64,000 nt of DNA from Oscillospiraceae bacterium (GTDB lineage: Bacteria; Bacillota; Clostridia; Oscillospirales; Oscillospiraceae), in the NCBI GenBank assembly GCA_015067845.1, contig SVLT01000005.1, positions 62,001-126,000 on the forward strand. Direction: 5' to 3'. Both the position numbers and the translations under genes were made by a program. The notes under the pieces are model-generated. The model was not told the DNA's origin and made no database searches. It saw only the letters and a program-made list of their open reading frames with translations. The stretch's first letter is position 1. Every line of letters begins with the position of its first letter. This document shows, one piece after another, positions 52,688 through 61,168 of the stretch.

Positions 52688-52713
52688 CAGCCGCCAGAAA
52701 CCTCTGGCGGCTG
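52688..52713 (-). terminator. Terminator of rplJ-rplL
   Basis: CAGCCGCCAGA pairs with TCTGGCGGCTG around a four-base loop; on the minus strand it is followed by TTTCTTTTT. Confidence 0.9.
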
Positions 52714-52729
52714 CATTGATAAACTGAAA

Positions 52730-53107
52730 TTACTTCAGCTCTGCGGTAGCGCCAGCTTCCTTCAGCTCGGCAACCAGCTTCTCTGCATCTTCCTTGGAGA
52801 TAGCTTCCTTCAGGGTCTTGGGGCAGTTGTCCACCAGATCCTTTGCGTCCTTCAGGCCCAGGCCGGTAGCGGCACGGACGACCTTGATGACGTTCAGCTT
52901 GGAAGCGCCGGCATCCTTCAGGATGACATCGAACTCGGTCTTCTCCTCAGCAGCCTCAGCAGCACCGCCAGCAGCGGGAGCAGCAACAGCAGCAGCAGCG
53001 GCAGAAACGCCGAAAACTTCCTCCAGAGTGTGAACCAGCTCGGACAGTTCCAGAACGGTCAGACCCTTAACTTCCTCAACGAGAGCAGTGACTTTTTCAC
53101 TAGCCAT
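52730..53107 (-). CDS. rplL: 50S ribosomal protein L7/L12
   Basis: A 125-residue L7/L12, the stalk protein that recruits translation factors. The N-terminal dimerisation helices ([24 protein letters not shown] in part: TVLELSELV) are followed by an Ala/Gly-rich hinge and the conserved C-terminal domain ([24 protein letters not shown], cited as [14 protein letters not shown]). TTTAGGAGGAAA stands before the ATG. Codon bias is strong. Confidence 0.97.
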   Translation of the reverse strand: MASEKVTALVEEVKGLTVLELSELVHTLEEVFGVSAAAAAVAAPAAGGAAEAAEEKTEFDVILKDAGASKLNVIKVVRAATGLGLKDAKDLVDNCPKTLKEAISKEDAEKLVAELKEAGATAELK

Positions 53108-53158
53108 GATAAATTTCCTCCTAAATGTTTGTGTTAAAATATGTGTGTGTTTACGAAA

Positions 53159-53689
53159 TTAAGCTTCTGCTTCTGCAGCAGGAGCAGCGCCGCCTTCCTT
53201 CTGGATACGAACCTGATCCAGGACGAAAGCCAGGCTGGAGATAGGTGCCAGGAAGGTACCAAGGACGGATGCAACCAGAGCGTTCTTGCTGGGCAGTTCG
53301 CCAAAGCCGTTCAACTCGGCAGCGGACAGAACAGAACCTTCAACAACGCCACCCTTAATGGCCAGGTTGATACCCTTGTTCTTCTTAGCAAACTCGCAGA
53401 CGATACGAGCAGGGGCGATGGGATCGCCGGTGGTGGAAGCCATAGCGGTGGTACCGTTCAGAACAGCACTGAAATCGTAACCAGCATTCTTGGTTGCGAA
53501 GTTGGTCAGCGTGTTCTTGACGACGGAGTACTCAACACCTGCTTCACGGAATTGCTTACGCAGCTCGGAATCCTGAGCGACCGTGATGCCCTTGTAGTCA
53601 ACAAAAACAACGGAAGTAGCTTCCTTGATCTTGCTTTCCAGAGCTTCAACAACGGCCTTCTTGCTTTCAAGAGCTTTTGCGTTGGGCAT
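53159..53689 (-). CDS. rplJ: 50S ribosomal protein L10
   Basis: A 176-residue L10, the base of the ribosomal stalk. It has the conserved N-terminus (VVEALESKIKEATSVVFVDYKGI, cited as ATSVVFVDYKGI), the LRKQFREAGVEYSVVKNTL segment (cited as LRKQFREAGVEY), and the C-terminal helix that binds L7/L12 dimers. It is preceded by an L10 leader with an attenuator and by a strong promoter. GGAGGTGAAAA is the ribosome site. Confidence 0.97.
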   Translation of the reverse strand: MPNAKALESKKAVVEALESKIKEATSVVFVDYKGITVAQDSELRKQFREAGVEYSVVKNTLTNFATKNAGYDFSAVLNGTTAMASTTGDPIAPARIVCEFAKKNKGINLAIKGGVVEGSVLSAAELNGFGELPSKNALVASVLGTFLAPISSLAFVLDQVRIQKEGGAAPAAEAEA

Positions 53690-53706
53690 GGATTTTCACC
53701 TCCGAA

Positions 53707-53813
53707 ATAAAAAAGTGTCTTCCTGCCAGAAGACAGAAAGACACGCAAACAATCGTAGTGTTAACGCACCTCGGCAGGATTTATGCTTTGCAGCACCTGC
53801 TGTCTTTGGCAAC
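53707..53813 (-). ncRNA. L10 ribosomal protein leader with attenuator
   Basis: On the minus strand the leader carries CCAAAGACAGCAGGTGC and, after a short loop, CCTGCCGAGG, the known L10-binding kink-turn arrangement. It ends in a hairpin GTGTCTT/AAGACAC (53715-53744) followed by TTTTTTA, a terminator-like attenuator. L10(L12)4 binding to this RNA autoregulates the operon in Firmicutes. Confidence 0.8.
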
Positions 53814-53819
53814 AGACGC

Positions 53820-53848
53820 ATTCTACCACATATCAAGCCTTGTGTCAA
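53820..53848 (-). promoter_or_regulatory. Promoter of rplJ-rplL
   Basis: On the minus strand TTGACA, 17 bases, TAGAAT; transcription would start about 120 bases before rplJ. Confidence 0.88.
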
Positions 53849-53863
53849 GTCTTTTTTGAAAAA

Positions 53864-54619
53864 TTATTTCAAAAGCACATCGGAGATCAGCATCACACAA
53901 AATCCCACCAGCAGGGCATAGGTCGCGCCTCGTTCACTGCCATGGGCATGAGTCTCCGGGATCATCTCGTCGCTGATGACATAGAGCATGGTTCCGCCTG
54001 CAAAAGCCAGTGCAAAGGGAAGGATCGCGGATGCGACGGTCACGGCGAAGTAGCCAAGCAATGTGCCTACCACTTCCACAAGACCGGTGAGCATAGCGCA
54101 AAGGAATGTGCGCCTGGGCGTGATTCCGGCAGCCAGCATGGGCCCGATGATGACCATACCCTCGGGGATGTTTTGCAGGGCGATACCGCCTGCGATGATG
54201 AGGGCTTCACTGGTGTTGTCGGAGCCGAAGCTGACACCGGCAGCGATGCCCTCCGGCAGATTATGAATCGCGATCGCGGTGACAAACAGCAAAACCTTGC
54301 TGAGATTTGCGTTTCCGTTGTGGGATTCCTGCTCTGCACCTGCCAGCTTGTGCAGATGGGGAACAACCTTATCGATCAGGTTCAGGCATACTGCACCGGT
54401 GAAGATACCGACAACAGTGATGAGCAGTCCCCATTGGCCGCCGTATTCCACAGAGGGCAGGATCAGACCCAAAACCGCCGCAGCCAGCATCACACCGGCG
54501 GCAAAGGCCAGGACGATATCGCTGAACTTGTGGGAAATATTCTTAAAGAAGAAGCCAATCAGAGAACCGAAAACCGTGGCACCGCCCACGCCAAGGGCGG
54601 TCAGAAGTACCATTTCCAT
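53864..54619 (-). CDS. ZIP family divalent metal transporter
   Basis: A 251-residue protein with eight helices, importing zinc or iron-type metals. The metal-binding motifs HNLPEG (helix 4) and QNIPEG (helix 5) are intact, with a His/Asn-containing cytoplasmic loop (VVPHLHKL...ESHNGN) before them. GGGAGGTTTTCT precedes the ATG. It starts 13 bases after the end of the glutamine synthetase gene, so it may share that message. No Zur-type operator was seen. Confidence 0.9.
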   Translation of the reverse strand: MEMVLLTALGVGGATVFGSLIGFFFKNISHKFSDIVLAFAAGVMLAAAVLGLILPSVEYGGQWGLLITVVGIFTGAVCLNLIDKVVPHLHKLAGAEQESHNGNANLSKVLLFVTAIAIHNLPEGIAAGVSFGSDNTSEALIIAGGIALQNIPEGMVIIGPMLAAGITPRRTFLCAMLTGLVEVVGTLLGYFAVTVASAILPFALAFAGGTMLYVISDEMIPETHAHGSERGATYALLVGFCVMLISDVLLK

Positions 54620-54632
54620 AGAAAACCTCCCG

Positions 54633-56717
54633 TTAATAGAATAGCAGATCCGAATAGGTGGGATAGGGCCAGTAGGTCTTATCCGTCAATTGTTCCAGAA
54701 GGTCTGCATCCTCCCGGAGTGTTTCCATAGCCGGTACGATGGTGTCGCTCATATAGTTCACAGCCGCTTCGGTCTGTTCCGGAATGGCAGCCAGCTTGTC
54801 GGACAGGGCCTGACACTTGTCATACACCCGGTCGCAGGCGGCAGACAGACGGTCCAGCAGGGATTGCTCCGCCTTGCATGTGACACCAACGGCTTTTTTG
54901 TCAATAACGGATTTCGCCAGATCCCGGCTGTAATGCACAGCGGCGGGGAGAATCTGGTGCAGCACCATATCCACACAGGTGCGCGCCTCAATGGCGATGA
55001 CCTTTTTGTAGGACTGCATATGGATCTCATAACGGGCCCGGAACTCGGATTCCGTAAAAATGCCACGCTTGGTCACCAGGTCGATGTTCTTTTGAGAAAC
55101 GTAGGTGGGCAATGCCTGGGCTGTATTGCAGTGGTTGCTCAAACCCCGGCGGGCGGCTTCTTCTTTCCACTCATCAGAATAACCATTGCCGTTGAAAATG
55201 ATTCGCTGATGCTCGGTCAGTGTGTCGCAGACCAGCTTCTGCAATGCTGCATCGAAATTCTCCGCATTTTCCAAAATGTCCGCAAATTTGCCAAGCTCCT
55301 CCGCCATAATGGTGTTCAGGGCGATATTCGGGCCGGCAATGGACTGGGAAGAACCCAGCATACGGAACTCAAATTTGTTGCCGGTGAAGGCAACGGGGGA
55401 GGTGCGGTTGCGGTCGGTGGTATCCTTGGGAATGGAGGGCAAAACGTCAACACCGATGCGCATCAAACTCTTCTTGGGGTCAGTATAGTTGGTGCCGTTG
55501 ATGATGGATTCCACAACAGCCGTCAGCTCGTCGCCCAGGAAGATGGAGATAATGGCAGGTGGCGCTTCCGTCACGCCAAGACGGTGGTCGTTGCCGGCAT
55601 GGGCAACGGTGGAGCGCAAAAAGTCCTGATATTCGTCCACGCCTTTGATAAACGCCGCCAGAAATACTAAGAATTGGGCGTTCTGACGGGGCGTTTTGCC
55701 GGGCTTGAACAGATTTTTGCCCGTATCGGTGCACAGCGACCAGTTATTGTGTTTACCGGAGCCGGCCACACCGGCAAAGGGCTTTTCGTGAAGCAGGCAC
55801 ACCAGATCATGCTTGGCGGCGCACTTTTTCATGATCTCCATGACCAGCTGGTTGGAGTCACAGGCGTTACCGGCATCGGAGTAGATGGGAGCCAGCTCAT
55901 GCTGACAGGGCGCGCCTTCGTTGTGCTTGGTCTTGGAGAGGATGCCCAACCGCCACAGCTGTTCGTCCAGATCCTTCATGAAGCTGGAAACCCGTGTGCG
56001 GATGGTGCCGAAATAATGATCGTCCAATTCCTGACCCTTGGGGGCAGGCGCGCCAAACAGAGTGCGTCCGGTCAGACGCAGATCCAGGCGCTGGGCATAC
56101 AGGGACTTGGGGATGAGGAAATACTCCTGCTCCGGGCCCACAGAGACCTTGACACGCTGGGTTTCCGTATCGCCGAACAGCCGCAGGATCCGTACAGCTT
56201 CCCGGGAGATCTCATCCAGAGAGCGCAGGAGGGGTGTTTTCTTATCCAGAGCTTCTCCTGTGTAGGAGAAGAAGCAGGTAGGAATGTACAGACTGCCGTC
56301 CTTGACGAAGGCAAAGGCAGTGGGATCCCAGGCGGTATAGCCACGGGCTTCAAATGTGGCGCGCAGTCCGCCGGAGGGGAAGGAGCTGGCATCCGGTTCG
56401 CCGCGAACCAGCTCGCTGCCGGAGAATTCCATGATAACGCGTCCGTCACCGGTGGGCGCAATAAAGGAATCGTGCTTCTCGGCGGTGATGCCGGTCATAG
56501 GCTGGAACCAGTGGGTATAGTGGGTCGCGCCCTTTTCCGTCGCCCAGACCTTCATGGCCTCAGCAATTTCGTTGGCCACTTCCAGAGGCAGGGCAGAACC
56601 GGTACTGATACATTGCTTCCATGCGTGATAGGTTTCAGACTCCAATCGCTCACGCATAGTTGCTTCGTTAAATACATCGGTGCCGAAAATCTCGGGTACA
56701 TTGATGATATGACTCAT
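54633..56717 (-). CDS. glnN: Type III glutamine synthetase
   Basis: A 694-residue glutamine synthetase of the large GSIII class, making glutamine from glutamate and ammonia. Length and features fit the class: the N-terminal FGTDVFNEATMRERL, the GSIII-specific MTGITAEKHDSF, the glutamate-binding GSGKHNNWSL region and PRTSPVAFTG-type loop (here NRTSPVAFTGNKFEFR, cited as RTSPVAFTGNKFEFR). The open frame runs upstream to 56960, but AAAGGATG before ATG 56717 and the family N-terminus decide. Its promoter carries a palindrome over the -10 box. Confidence 0.95.
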   Translation of the reverse strand: MSHIINVPEIFGTDVFNEATMRERLESETYHAWKQCISTGSALPLEVANEIAEAMKVWATEKGATHYTHWFQPMTGITAEKHDSFIAPTGDGRVIMEFSGSELVRGEPDASSFPSGGLRATFEARGYTAWDPTAFAFVKDGSLYIPTCFFSYTGEALDKKTPLLRSLDEISREAVRILRLFGDTETQRVKVSVGPEQEYFLIPKSLYAQRLDLRLTGRTLFGAPAPKGQELDDHYFGTIRTRVSSFMKDLDEQLWRLGILSKTKHNEGAPCQHELAPIYSDAGNACDSNQLVMEIMKKCAAKHDLVCLLHEKPFAGVAGSGKHNNWSLCTDTGKNLFKPGKTPRQNAQFLVFLAAFIKGVDEYQDFLRSTVAHAGNDHRLGVTEAPPAIISIFLGDELTAVVESIINGTNYTDPKKSLMRIGVDVLPSIPKDTTDRNRTSPVAFTGNKFEFRMLGSSQSIAGPNIALNTIMAEELGKFADILENAENFDAALQKLVCDTLTEHQRIIFNGNGYSDEWKEEAARRGLSNHCNTAQALPTYVSQKNIDLVTKRGIFTESEFRARYEIHMQSYKKVIAIEARTCVDMVLHQILPAAVHYSRDLAKSVIDKKAVGVTCKAEQSLLDRLSAACDRVYDKCQALSDKLAAIPEQTEAAVNYMSDTIVPAMETLREDADLLEQLTDKTYWPYPTYSDLLFY

Positions 56718-56742
56718 TGCAACGCATCCTTTCAAAAAACTA

Positions 56743-56760
56743 TGCCCTAATTTTAGGGCA
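56743..56760. promoter_or_regulatory. Palindrome over the glnN -10 box (candidate operator)
   Basis: TGCCCTAA and TTAGGGCA flank TT, a perfect 8-bp inverted repeat. The -10 box (56750-56755) lies inside it. GGGCAAAT recurs directly at 56756 and 56779. A bound repressor here would block RNA polymerase. Confidence 0.5.
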
Positions 56761-56778
56761 AATCCATCAAAAATGCAA
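56750..56778 (-). promoter_or_regulatory. Promoter of glnN
   Basis: On the minus strand TTGCAT, 17 bases, TAAAAT, about 30 bases before the ATG. Confidence 0.75.
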
Positions 56779-56847
56779 GGGCAAATTTGTAGAATGTGGC
56801 AAAATGGACGAATGTTAAAAAGAATATGAAATTTTGAAAGTTTTATA

Positions 56848-56876
56848 TTGCATTTTTTCGGCCAATAACATATAAT
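56848..56876 (+). promoter_or_regulatory. Promoter of the aminotransferase-gtrA pair
   Basis: TTGCAT, 17 bases, TATAAT, about 40 bases before the aminotransferase start. Confidence 0.8.
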
Positions 56877-56918
56877 AAGCCAAGTTAATGCGGAATTATC
56901 CGGGAAGGAATGATAGGA

Positions 56919-58208
56919 ATGAGTGCGTATTCTTGCAGAAATCGGGATGAACTGCTTCAAGAGGCGCAGACAATGCGTGAGCGCTACGAAAAATTGAAGG
57001 ACAAAAACCTGAAACTGGATATGTCCCGGGGCAAGCCCGAAAAGGGTCAGCTGGATGTGGTCAGCGGCCTGCTTACGGTGCTGTCAGATAAGGATATGTG
57101 CCTGCTTGACGGCATTGACTGCCGCAACTATGGCGATCTGGCCGGTCTGCAATGCGCCCGGGAATACTGGGCGGATGTTTTGGGCTGCAAGCCCTCCCAG
57201 ACCTTTGTGGGCGGCAACGCCAGCCTGAATTTGATGCACGATTTGATCACCCGTGGTTATACCCACGGCCTTTTGGATTCTCCCCAGCCCTGGTGCAAGG
57301 AAGAAAAACTGAAATTCCTGTGTCCTGTGCCCGGTTATGACCGTCATTTCCGTATTACGGAAACCTATGGCTTTGAGATGATCTGTATTCCCATGACCCC
57401 CGATGGCCCGGACATGGATATGGTAGAGGAATATGTGAAGGATCCTGCGGTGAAGGGTATCTGGTGTGTTCCAAAGTATTCCAATCCCCAGGGATATGTG
57501 TATACGGATGAGACAGTTCAGCGTTTTGCACAGCTGAAACCGGCTGCACCGGATTTTGTGATCATGTGGGACAATGCCTACTGCGTCCATGAGTTTGAAG
57601 GAGATTTTGAGCCCTTTAAGGATATCATCTCCCTTTGCGCCCAGGCAGGTCGGCCCAATATGGTCTATGAATTTGCATCTACCTCCAAGCTCACATTCCC
57701 CGGCGCGGGCATTTCGGTGATCGCTTCCTCTGAGGAGAATATTGCCTATTGGAGCAAGCTGGCCGGTGTGCAGAATATTTCCTACGACAAGGTCAATCAG
57801 CTGCGCCATGTGCTGTTTTTGAAGAATAAGGCCCATACCCTGGAAATCATGAAAGAGCATGCCGCAATTTTGCAGCCCAAATTCCGCATGGTACTGAAAA
57901 TGCTCCGCAAGGAGCTGACTAACAAGGGCATTGCTCACTGGCATCATCCGGTAGGCGGTTACTTTGTCTGCGTGGCGGCAATGCCAGGAACGGCAAAGCG
58001 GACGCTGGAGCTGTGCAAGCAACTGGGCGTTACCCTGACACCTGCCGGCGCGACCTATCCCTACGGTATCGATCCCGAGGATTCCATGATCCGTATTGCC
58101 CCCAGCTATCCGCCCATCGAGGAGCTGGAAGCGGCAATGGATGTCTTCTGCGTCTGCATCAAGCTGGCTGCTCTGGAAAAGCACCTGGGCGAAACACTGA
58201 TTGGCTGA
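56919..58208 (+). CDS. PLP-dependent aminotransferase (aspartate aminotransferase Ic-like)
   Basis: A 429-residue fold-type I aminotransferase of the subgroup often annotated as class Ic aspartate aminotransferase. Motifs are LDMSRGKPEKGQLD at the N-terminus, VGGNASLNLMHD for phosphate contacts, PKYSNPQGYVY, WDNAYCVHEF with the pyridine-binding Asp, and the Schiff-base lysine in STSKLTFPGAG. Asp/Glu transamination is the family expectation; specificity is not proven. ATG 56919 is preferred over ATG 56910, because AAGGA (56905-56909) needs the spacing. gtrA follows at once. Confidence 0.88.
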   Translation: MSAYSCRNRDELLQEAQTMRERYEKLKDKNLKLDMSRGKPEKGQLDVVSGLLTVLSDKDMCLLDGIDCRNYGDLAGLQCAREYWADVLGCKPSQTFVGGNASLNLMHDLITRGYTHGLLDSPQPWCKEEKLKFLCPVPGYDRHFRITETYGFEMICIPMTPDGPDMDMVEEYVKDPAVKGIWCVPKYSNPQGYVYTDETVQRFAQLKPAAPDFVIMWDNAYCVHEFEGDFEPFKDIISLCAQAGRPNMVYEFASTSKLTFPGAGISVIASSEENIAYWSKLAGVQNISYDKVNQLRHVLFLKNKAHTLEIMKEHAAILQPKFRMVLKMLRKELTNKGIAHWHHPVGGYFVCVAAMPGTAKRTLELCKQLGVTLTPAGATYPYGIDPEDSMIRIAPSYPPIEELEAAMDVFCVCIKLAALEKHLGETLIG

Positions 58209-58209
58209 T

Positions 58210-58611
58210 ATGAAAAAATGGTTTGAAAAATACAAGGATATTCTGGCGTATTTGGTCTTTGGCGTTTTGACCACAATCGTGAATTATCTTGTCTATTTTC
58301 CCTGCTATAACTGGCTCGGATGGAGCGCCGGTCTCAGCAATGTGCTGGCGTGGGTGATCGCGGTTGCCTTTGCATTTTTGACCAACAAACCCTTTGTGTT
58401 CAAAAGCTATGATTGGTCCTGGAAAACGGTCTGGCCGGAGCTTTCCAAATTCCTGGGCTGTCGGATCGGCTCCGGCGTGTTGGAAACGCTGATTCTGTTC
58501 CTATGCGTGGATTATTTGGGTTGGAACGGAAATGTGTGGAAACTTATCACGGCAGTTCTCGTAATCGTTTTGAACTATATTGGCAGTAAATTCCTTGTTT
58601 TTAAGAAGTGA
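58210..58611 (+). CDS. GtrA family membrane protein
   Basis: A 133-residue protein with four helices, the GtrA size. It has the family pattern YLVFGVLTTIVNYLVYFPCY near the N-terminus (cited as FGVLTTIVNYLVY), FLTNKPFVFKS after the second helix and YIGSKFLVFKK at the C-terminus. GtrA-like proteins flip lipid-linked sugars for wall glycosylation. The gene starts one base after the aminotransferase stop and lacks a clear ribosome site, so it is probably coupled. There is no functional link visible between the two genes. Confidence 0.88.
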   Translation: MKKWFEKYKDILAYLVFGVLTTIVNYLVYFPCYNWLGWSAGLSNVLAWVIAVAFAFLTNKPFVFKSYDWSWKTVWPELSKFLGCRIGSGVLETLILFLCVDYLGWNGNVWKLITAVLVIVLNYIGSKFLVFKK

Positions 58612-58612
58612 G

Positions 58613-58649
58613 AAAAGGCAGTTGCACGAATTTGTGCAACTGCCTTTTT
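58613..58649. terminator. Bidirectional terminator between gtrA and the GH51 gene
   Basis: AAAAGGCAGTTGCAC pairs with GTGCAACTGCCTTTT around GAATTT, a 15-bp perfect stem. Confidence 0.93.
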
Positions 58650-58651
58650 AA

Positions 58652-60109
58652 TCAGAAGGAAATGCGGATTGCTGCAACTGCTGCGGCGGGAAGCGTTATG
58701 GTATCACCTTCGACGGTCATTTCCTCAGAGTCAAACACATGGGGAGTAACGATCGTGACCTCTTCCATGGGATTCTTGGCAATGTACTCCATCTTGGCAG
58801 ACTTGATGGGACAGCCAATGTCCAGCTTCAAGGTCTGCGCGCCATACATATCGGTGTTGGCGACGTGAATGAAGATCTCGTTACCGGTACGGGAAGCCAC
58901 TGCGTCAATACTGCCGCTGTAAGAGATGTCCACAGCCTGCTTGCCCTGATGGCGGCCAAACAGCGCCATGATAGAGCCAACCGGCATGAGATAAGGCTCG
59001 CCGCTGCGGATGGGGGTGGGGATCATCAGTGCGTTGGACTGCCACGTGTTACCGCAGAAATCCGCCAGAGTAGCGATATCCAGAACATCGCTGTTACGCA
59101 TGATCACATTGTGGCATCTTGCGTAGGCGACGCCTGCGGCCCAGGTAGTCAGGGCTGTGCCTCTGTTCTTGCCGGGGAAGGAGAAGTGTCCTTCCGTCAT
59201 CGCCAGCCGCTTGCCGTTGAGATCGGAGCGCATTCTGCCGATTTCCGTTTCCATGGACTTATAAGCGTTCATGAAGTGCAGCCATGTATTTTCCGGGTCG
59301 ATGCGGTAATCGTTGCCGGACAAGGGGCATCCGGGCAGGCCGGAGTCGAAGTGGTGGTGGAAAGCGATCATATCCACATCATCGATGCGGCTCATTTTGA
59401 TGCGCCAGGTATCATCAGGAATTGCAGTCGGGTCTTTCCAAATACGGGTTTTATCGCCCCAGGCGATGAGCTTGATGTTGGGGTCAGCCTTGCGCATGGC
59501 CGCTGCAAAACGGCGGGAGGTTTCTGCACATTCGTCGGAGGTAAAACCGATTTGATTGAACACAGAGTAAGAGGTTTCGTTGCCGATCTGCCAGTATTTC
59601 ACATTGAAAGGCTCTTCGGCACCGTTGGCAATACGCAGCGCATTGTTGGGATTGTTACAGTAATCAACCCACTCGGCGGCCTCTTCTGCGGTACCCATAC
59701 GGCAGGTGTCATTCTTGGGATATTGCCAGAAATCCTGCCCTTCGGATTCCATATTGGCAACGATCAGAGGTTCTGCGCCAACCTTGCGGCAGAAATCCAC
59801 CAGTTCGTGGGTGCCGACTTGGTTGGCATAGATGCCGTCCCAGATATGATTGCGCATGGGGATGCGGTCCTTTTGCGGGCCGATGCCCTCTTTCCAGTGG
59901 TAGTAGGATGCAAAGCAACCGCCAAAACGGATCATGGTAGGCGCTAATTCCCGTGTTTTGTCGATAACTTTGTCGTACCATTTTTCTTCAGCGAAATCCC
60001 AGGCGGCATCCACAGAGGAATCGCAGGTGCCCAGAGGCTCCATAAACTGCATGTACAGGTAAGGAGAAATGGTATGCTTCTCGTTTTTGTCGATTTTTAA
60101 TGTAATCAT
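58652..60109 (-). CDS. GH51 alpha-L-arabinofuranosidase
   Basis: A 485-residue glycoside hydrolase removing arabinose side chains from plant polysaccharide fragments. The acid/base Glu178 is in WQIGNETS and the nucleophile Glu306 in LAMTEGHFSF, the normal GH51 spacing. The N-terminus has SPYLYMQFMEPLG, and a C-terminal beta domain follows (about 380-485). There is no signal peptide, so it acts inside the cell on imported oligosaccharides. GGGAGTGAAAATT precedes ATG 60109. It is divergent from an AraC regulator that probably controls it. No sugar transporter is adjacent. Confidence 0.9.
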   Translation of the reverse strand: MITLKIDKNEKHTISPYLYMQFMEPLGTCDSSVDAAWDFAEEKWYDKVIDKTRELAPTMIRFGGCFASYYHWKEGIGPQKDRIPMRNHIWDGIYANQVGTHELVDFCRKVGAEPLIVANMESEGQDFWQYPKNDTCRMGTAEEAAEWVDYCNNPNNALRIANGAEEPFNVKYWQIGNETSYSVFNQIGFTSDECAETSRRFAAAMRKADPNIKLIAWGDKTRIWKDPTAIPDDTWRIKMSRIDDVDMIAFHHHFDSGLPGCPLSGNDYRIDPENTWLHFMNAYKSMETEIGRMRSDLNGKRLAMTEGHFSFPGKNRGTALTTWAAGVAYARCHNVIMRNSDVLDIATLADFCGNTWQSNALMIPTPIRSGEPYLMPVGSIMALFGRHQGKQAVDISYSGSIDAVASRTGNEIFIHVANTDMYGAQTLKLDIGCPIKSAKMEYIAKNPMEEVTIVTPHVFDSEEMTVEGDTITLPAAAVAAIRISF

Positions 60110-60142
60110 AATTTTCACTCCCAATATAGGTTGTTACCATCT

Positions 60143-60170
60143 ATTATAAAACTGTTTTGTTAAATTTCAA
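60143..60170 (-). promoter_or_regulatory. Promoter of the GH51 gene
   Basis: On the minus strand TTGAAA, 16 bases, TATAAT. Confidence 0.75.
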
Positions 60171-60234
60171 GTCACGACATGGACAATACGGCGTAAAACA
60201 TGTCTGATTATTGCAGTTTTTTGCAGAAAAGGGA

Positions 60235-60263
60235 TTGCGATCTGCGTAAAAGGATGGTATCAT
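60235..60263 (+). promoter_or_regulatory. Promoter of the AraC-family gene
   Basis: TTGCGA, 17 bases, TATCAT; the -10 box ends six bases before the ATG, so the message may be leaderless. Confidence 0.6.
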
Positions 60264-60269
60264 GTAACC

Positions 60270-61130
60270 ATGAAAACGATTAAAAACGCACAGCCGTTGG
60301 ATATTTCGGTGTTTGGAATGGCGCTGAAGGTATTTCGGATCGGGCAGACCCCGGGTATCAAGTATCTGGACACAACTGCTCAGAATCCGGCGGCTATGAA
60401 ATCCATCCATTCCCATTTTACCTATGAGGTATTTTTCGTGACCGAGGGAGAGCTGGAACTGGTAACAGAAACCCAGTCCAGGATCTATGAAAGGAAGATC
60501 CTGATCATTCCCCCCAAGATCCGGCATTATTCTGTGCCCAGCGGCGTGGGCAGTTACTGCCTTCTGTTCTCCTTTGAGGATACCGGCCCATGGCAAACAT
60601 TGGCGGAGGAGCAGTTGAAGCGCAATATCTGCCAGCTGCCGCTATCGGATGAAAGCGCATTTTATATCCGTAAGATCGCCGAGAAATGCAGCAACCCCAG
60701 CGAAACCACAGAAAAGGAAATCATGCATCTTGCATCCTTGTTGTTTTATGAGATCATGGGCGGACTGTTCCCACAGTGGCATCTGTTGCAGGATGCAAGC
60801 AGCGGCAGCACCAGACATATATACGAAATCGAGCACTATATCAATGGCCACATTAAGGAAAAGATCCTGCTGTCGGACATTGCGGCCCATATTTCCCTGA
60901 GTCCCCGTCAGGTTTCCCGTGTGATCAACAAGGAATACGGGTGCAGTTTGACGGAGCTGGTCACGGACAAGCGACTGGCATCTGCGGAGATCTTGATCAA
61001 AAATACTGCCATTCCCATCAGCGAAATTGCGAAGCAGACCAATTTGGGGTCGGAAAATTACTTTTATACCTTGTTCAAAAAGCGCTACGGCATATCCCCG
61101 TTGCAGTACAGAAAGACATATGGAAAATAA
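60270..61130 (+). CDS. AraC family transcriptional regulator
   Basis: A 286-residue regulator with an N-terminal cupin sugar-binding domain (about 30-115; HSHFTYEVFFVTEGELELV, cited as SHFTYEVFFVTEGELEL) and two C-terminal helix-turn-helix motifs (about 190-285; LSDIAAHISLSPRQVSRVI, and IPISEIAKQTNLGSENYF). It is divergent from the arabinofuranosidase gene and is the likely activator. No strong ribosome site precedes the ATG: AAGGATGG is 12-13 bases away, and the predicted transcription start falls at or beside the ATG. Confidence 0.9.
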   Translation: MKTIKNAQPLDISVFGMALKVFRIGQTPGIKYLDTTAQNPAAMKSIHSHFTYEVFFVTEGELELVTETQSRIYERKILIIPPKIRHYSVPSGVGSYCLLFSFEDTGPWQTLAEEQLKRNICQLPLSDESAFYIRKIAEKCSNPSETTEKEIMHLASLLFYEIMGGLFPQWHLLQDASSGSTRHIYEIEHYINGHIKEKILLSDIAAHISLSPRQVSRVINKEYGCSLTELVTDKRLASAEILIKNTAIPISEIAKQTNLGSENYFYTLFKKRYGISPLQYRKTYGK

Positions 61131-61134
61131 GAAA

Positions 61135-61168
61135 GCATCCCTTTGCGAAATGCAAAGGGATGTTTTTT
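61135..61168. terminator. Bidirectional terminator between araC-like gene and aroQ
   Basis: CATCCCTTTGC pairs with GCAAAGGGATG around GAAAT, followed by TTTTTT; the last bases overlap the aroQ stop. Confidence 0.92.

Noticed and set aside
56718..56960. N-terminal extension of glutamine synthetase
   Set aside because: The extra residues lie across the glnN promoter and palindrome and do not occur in GSIII; ATG 56717 has a ribosome site.
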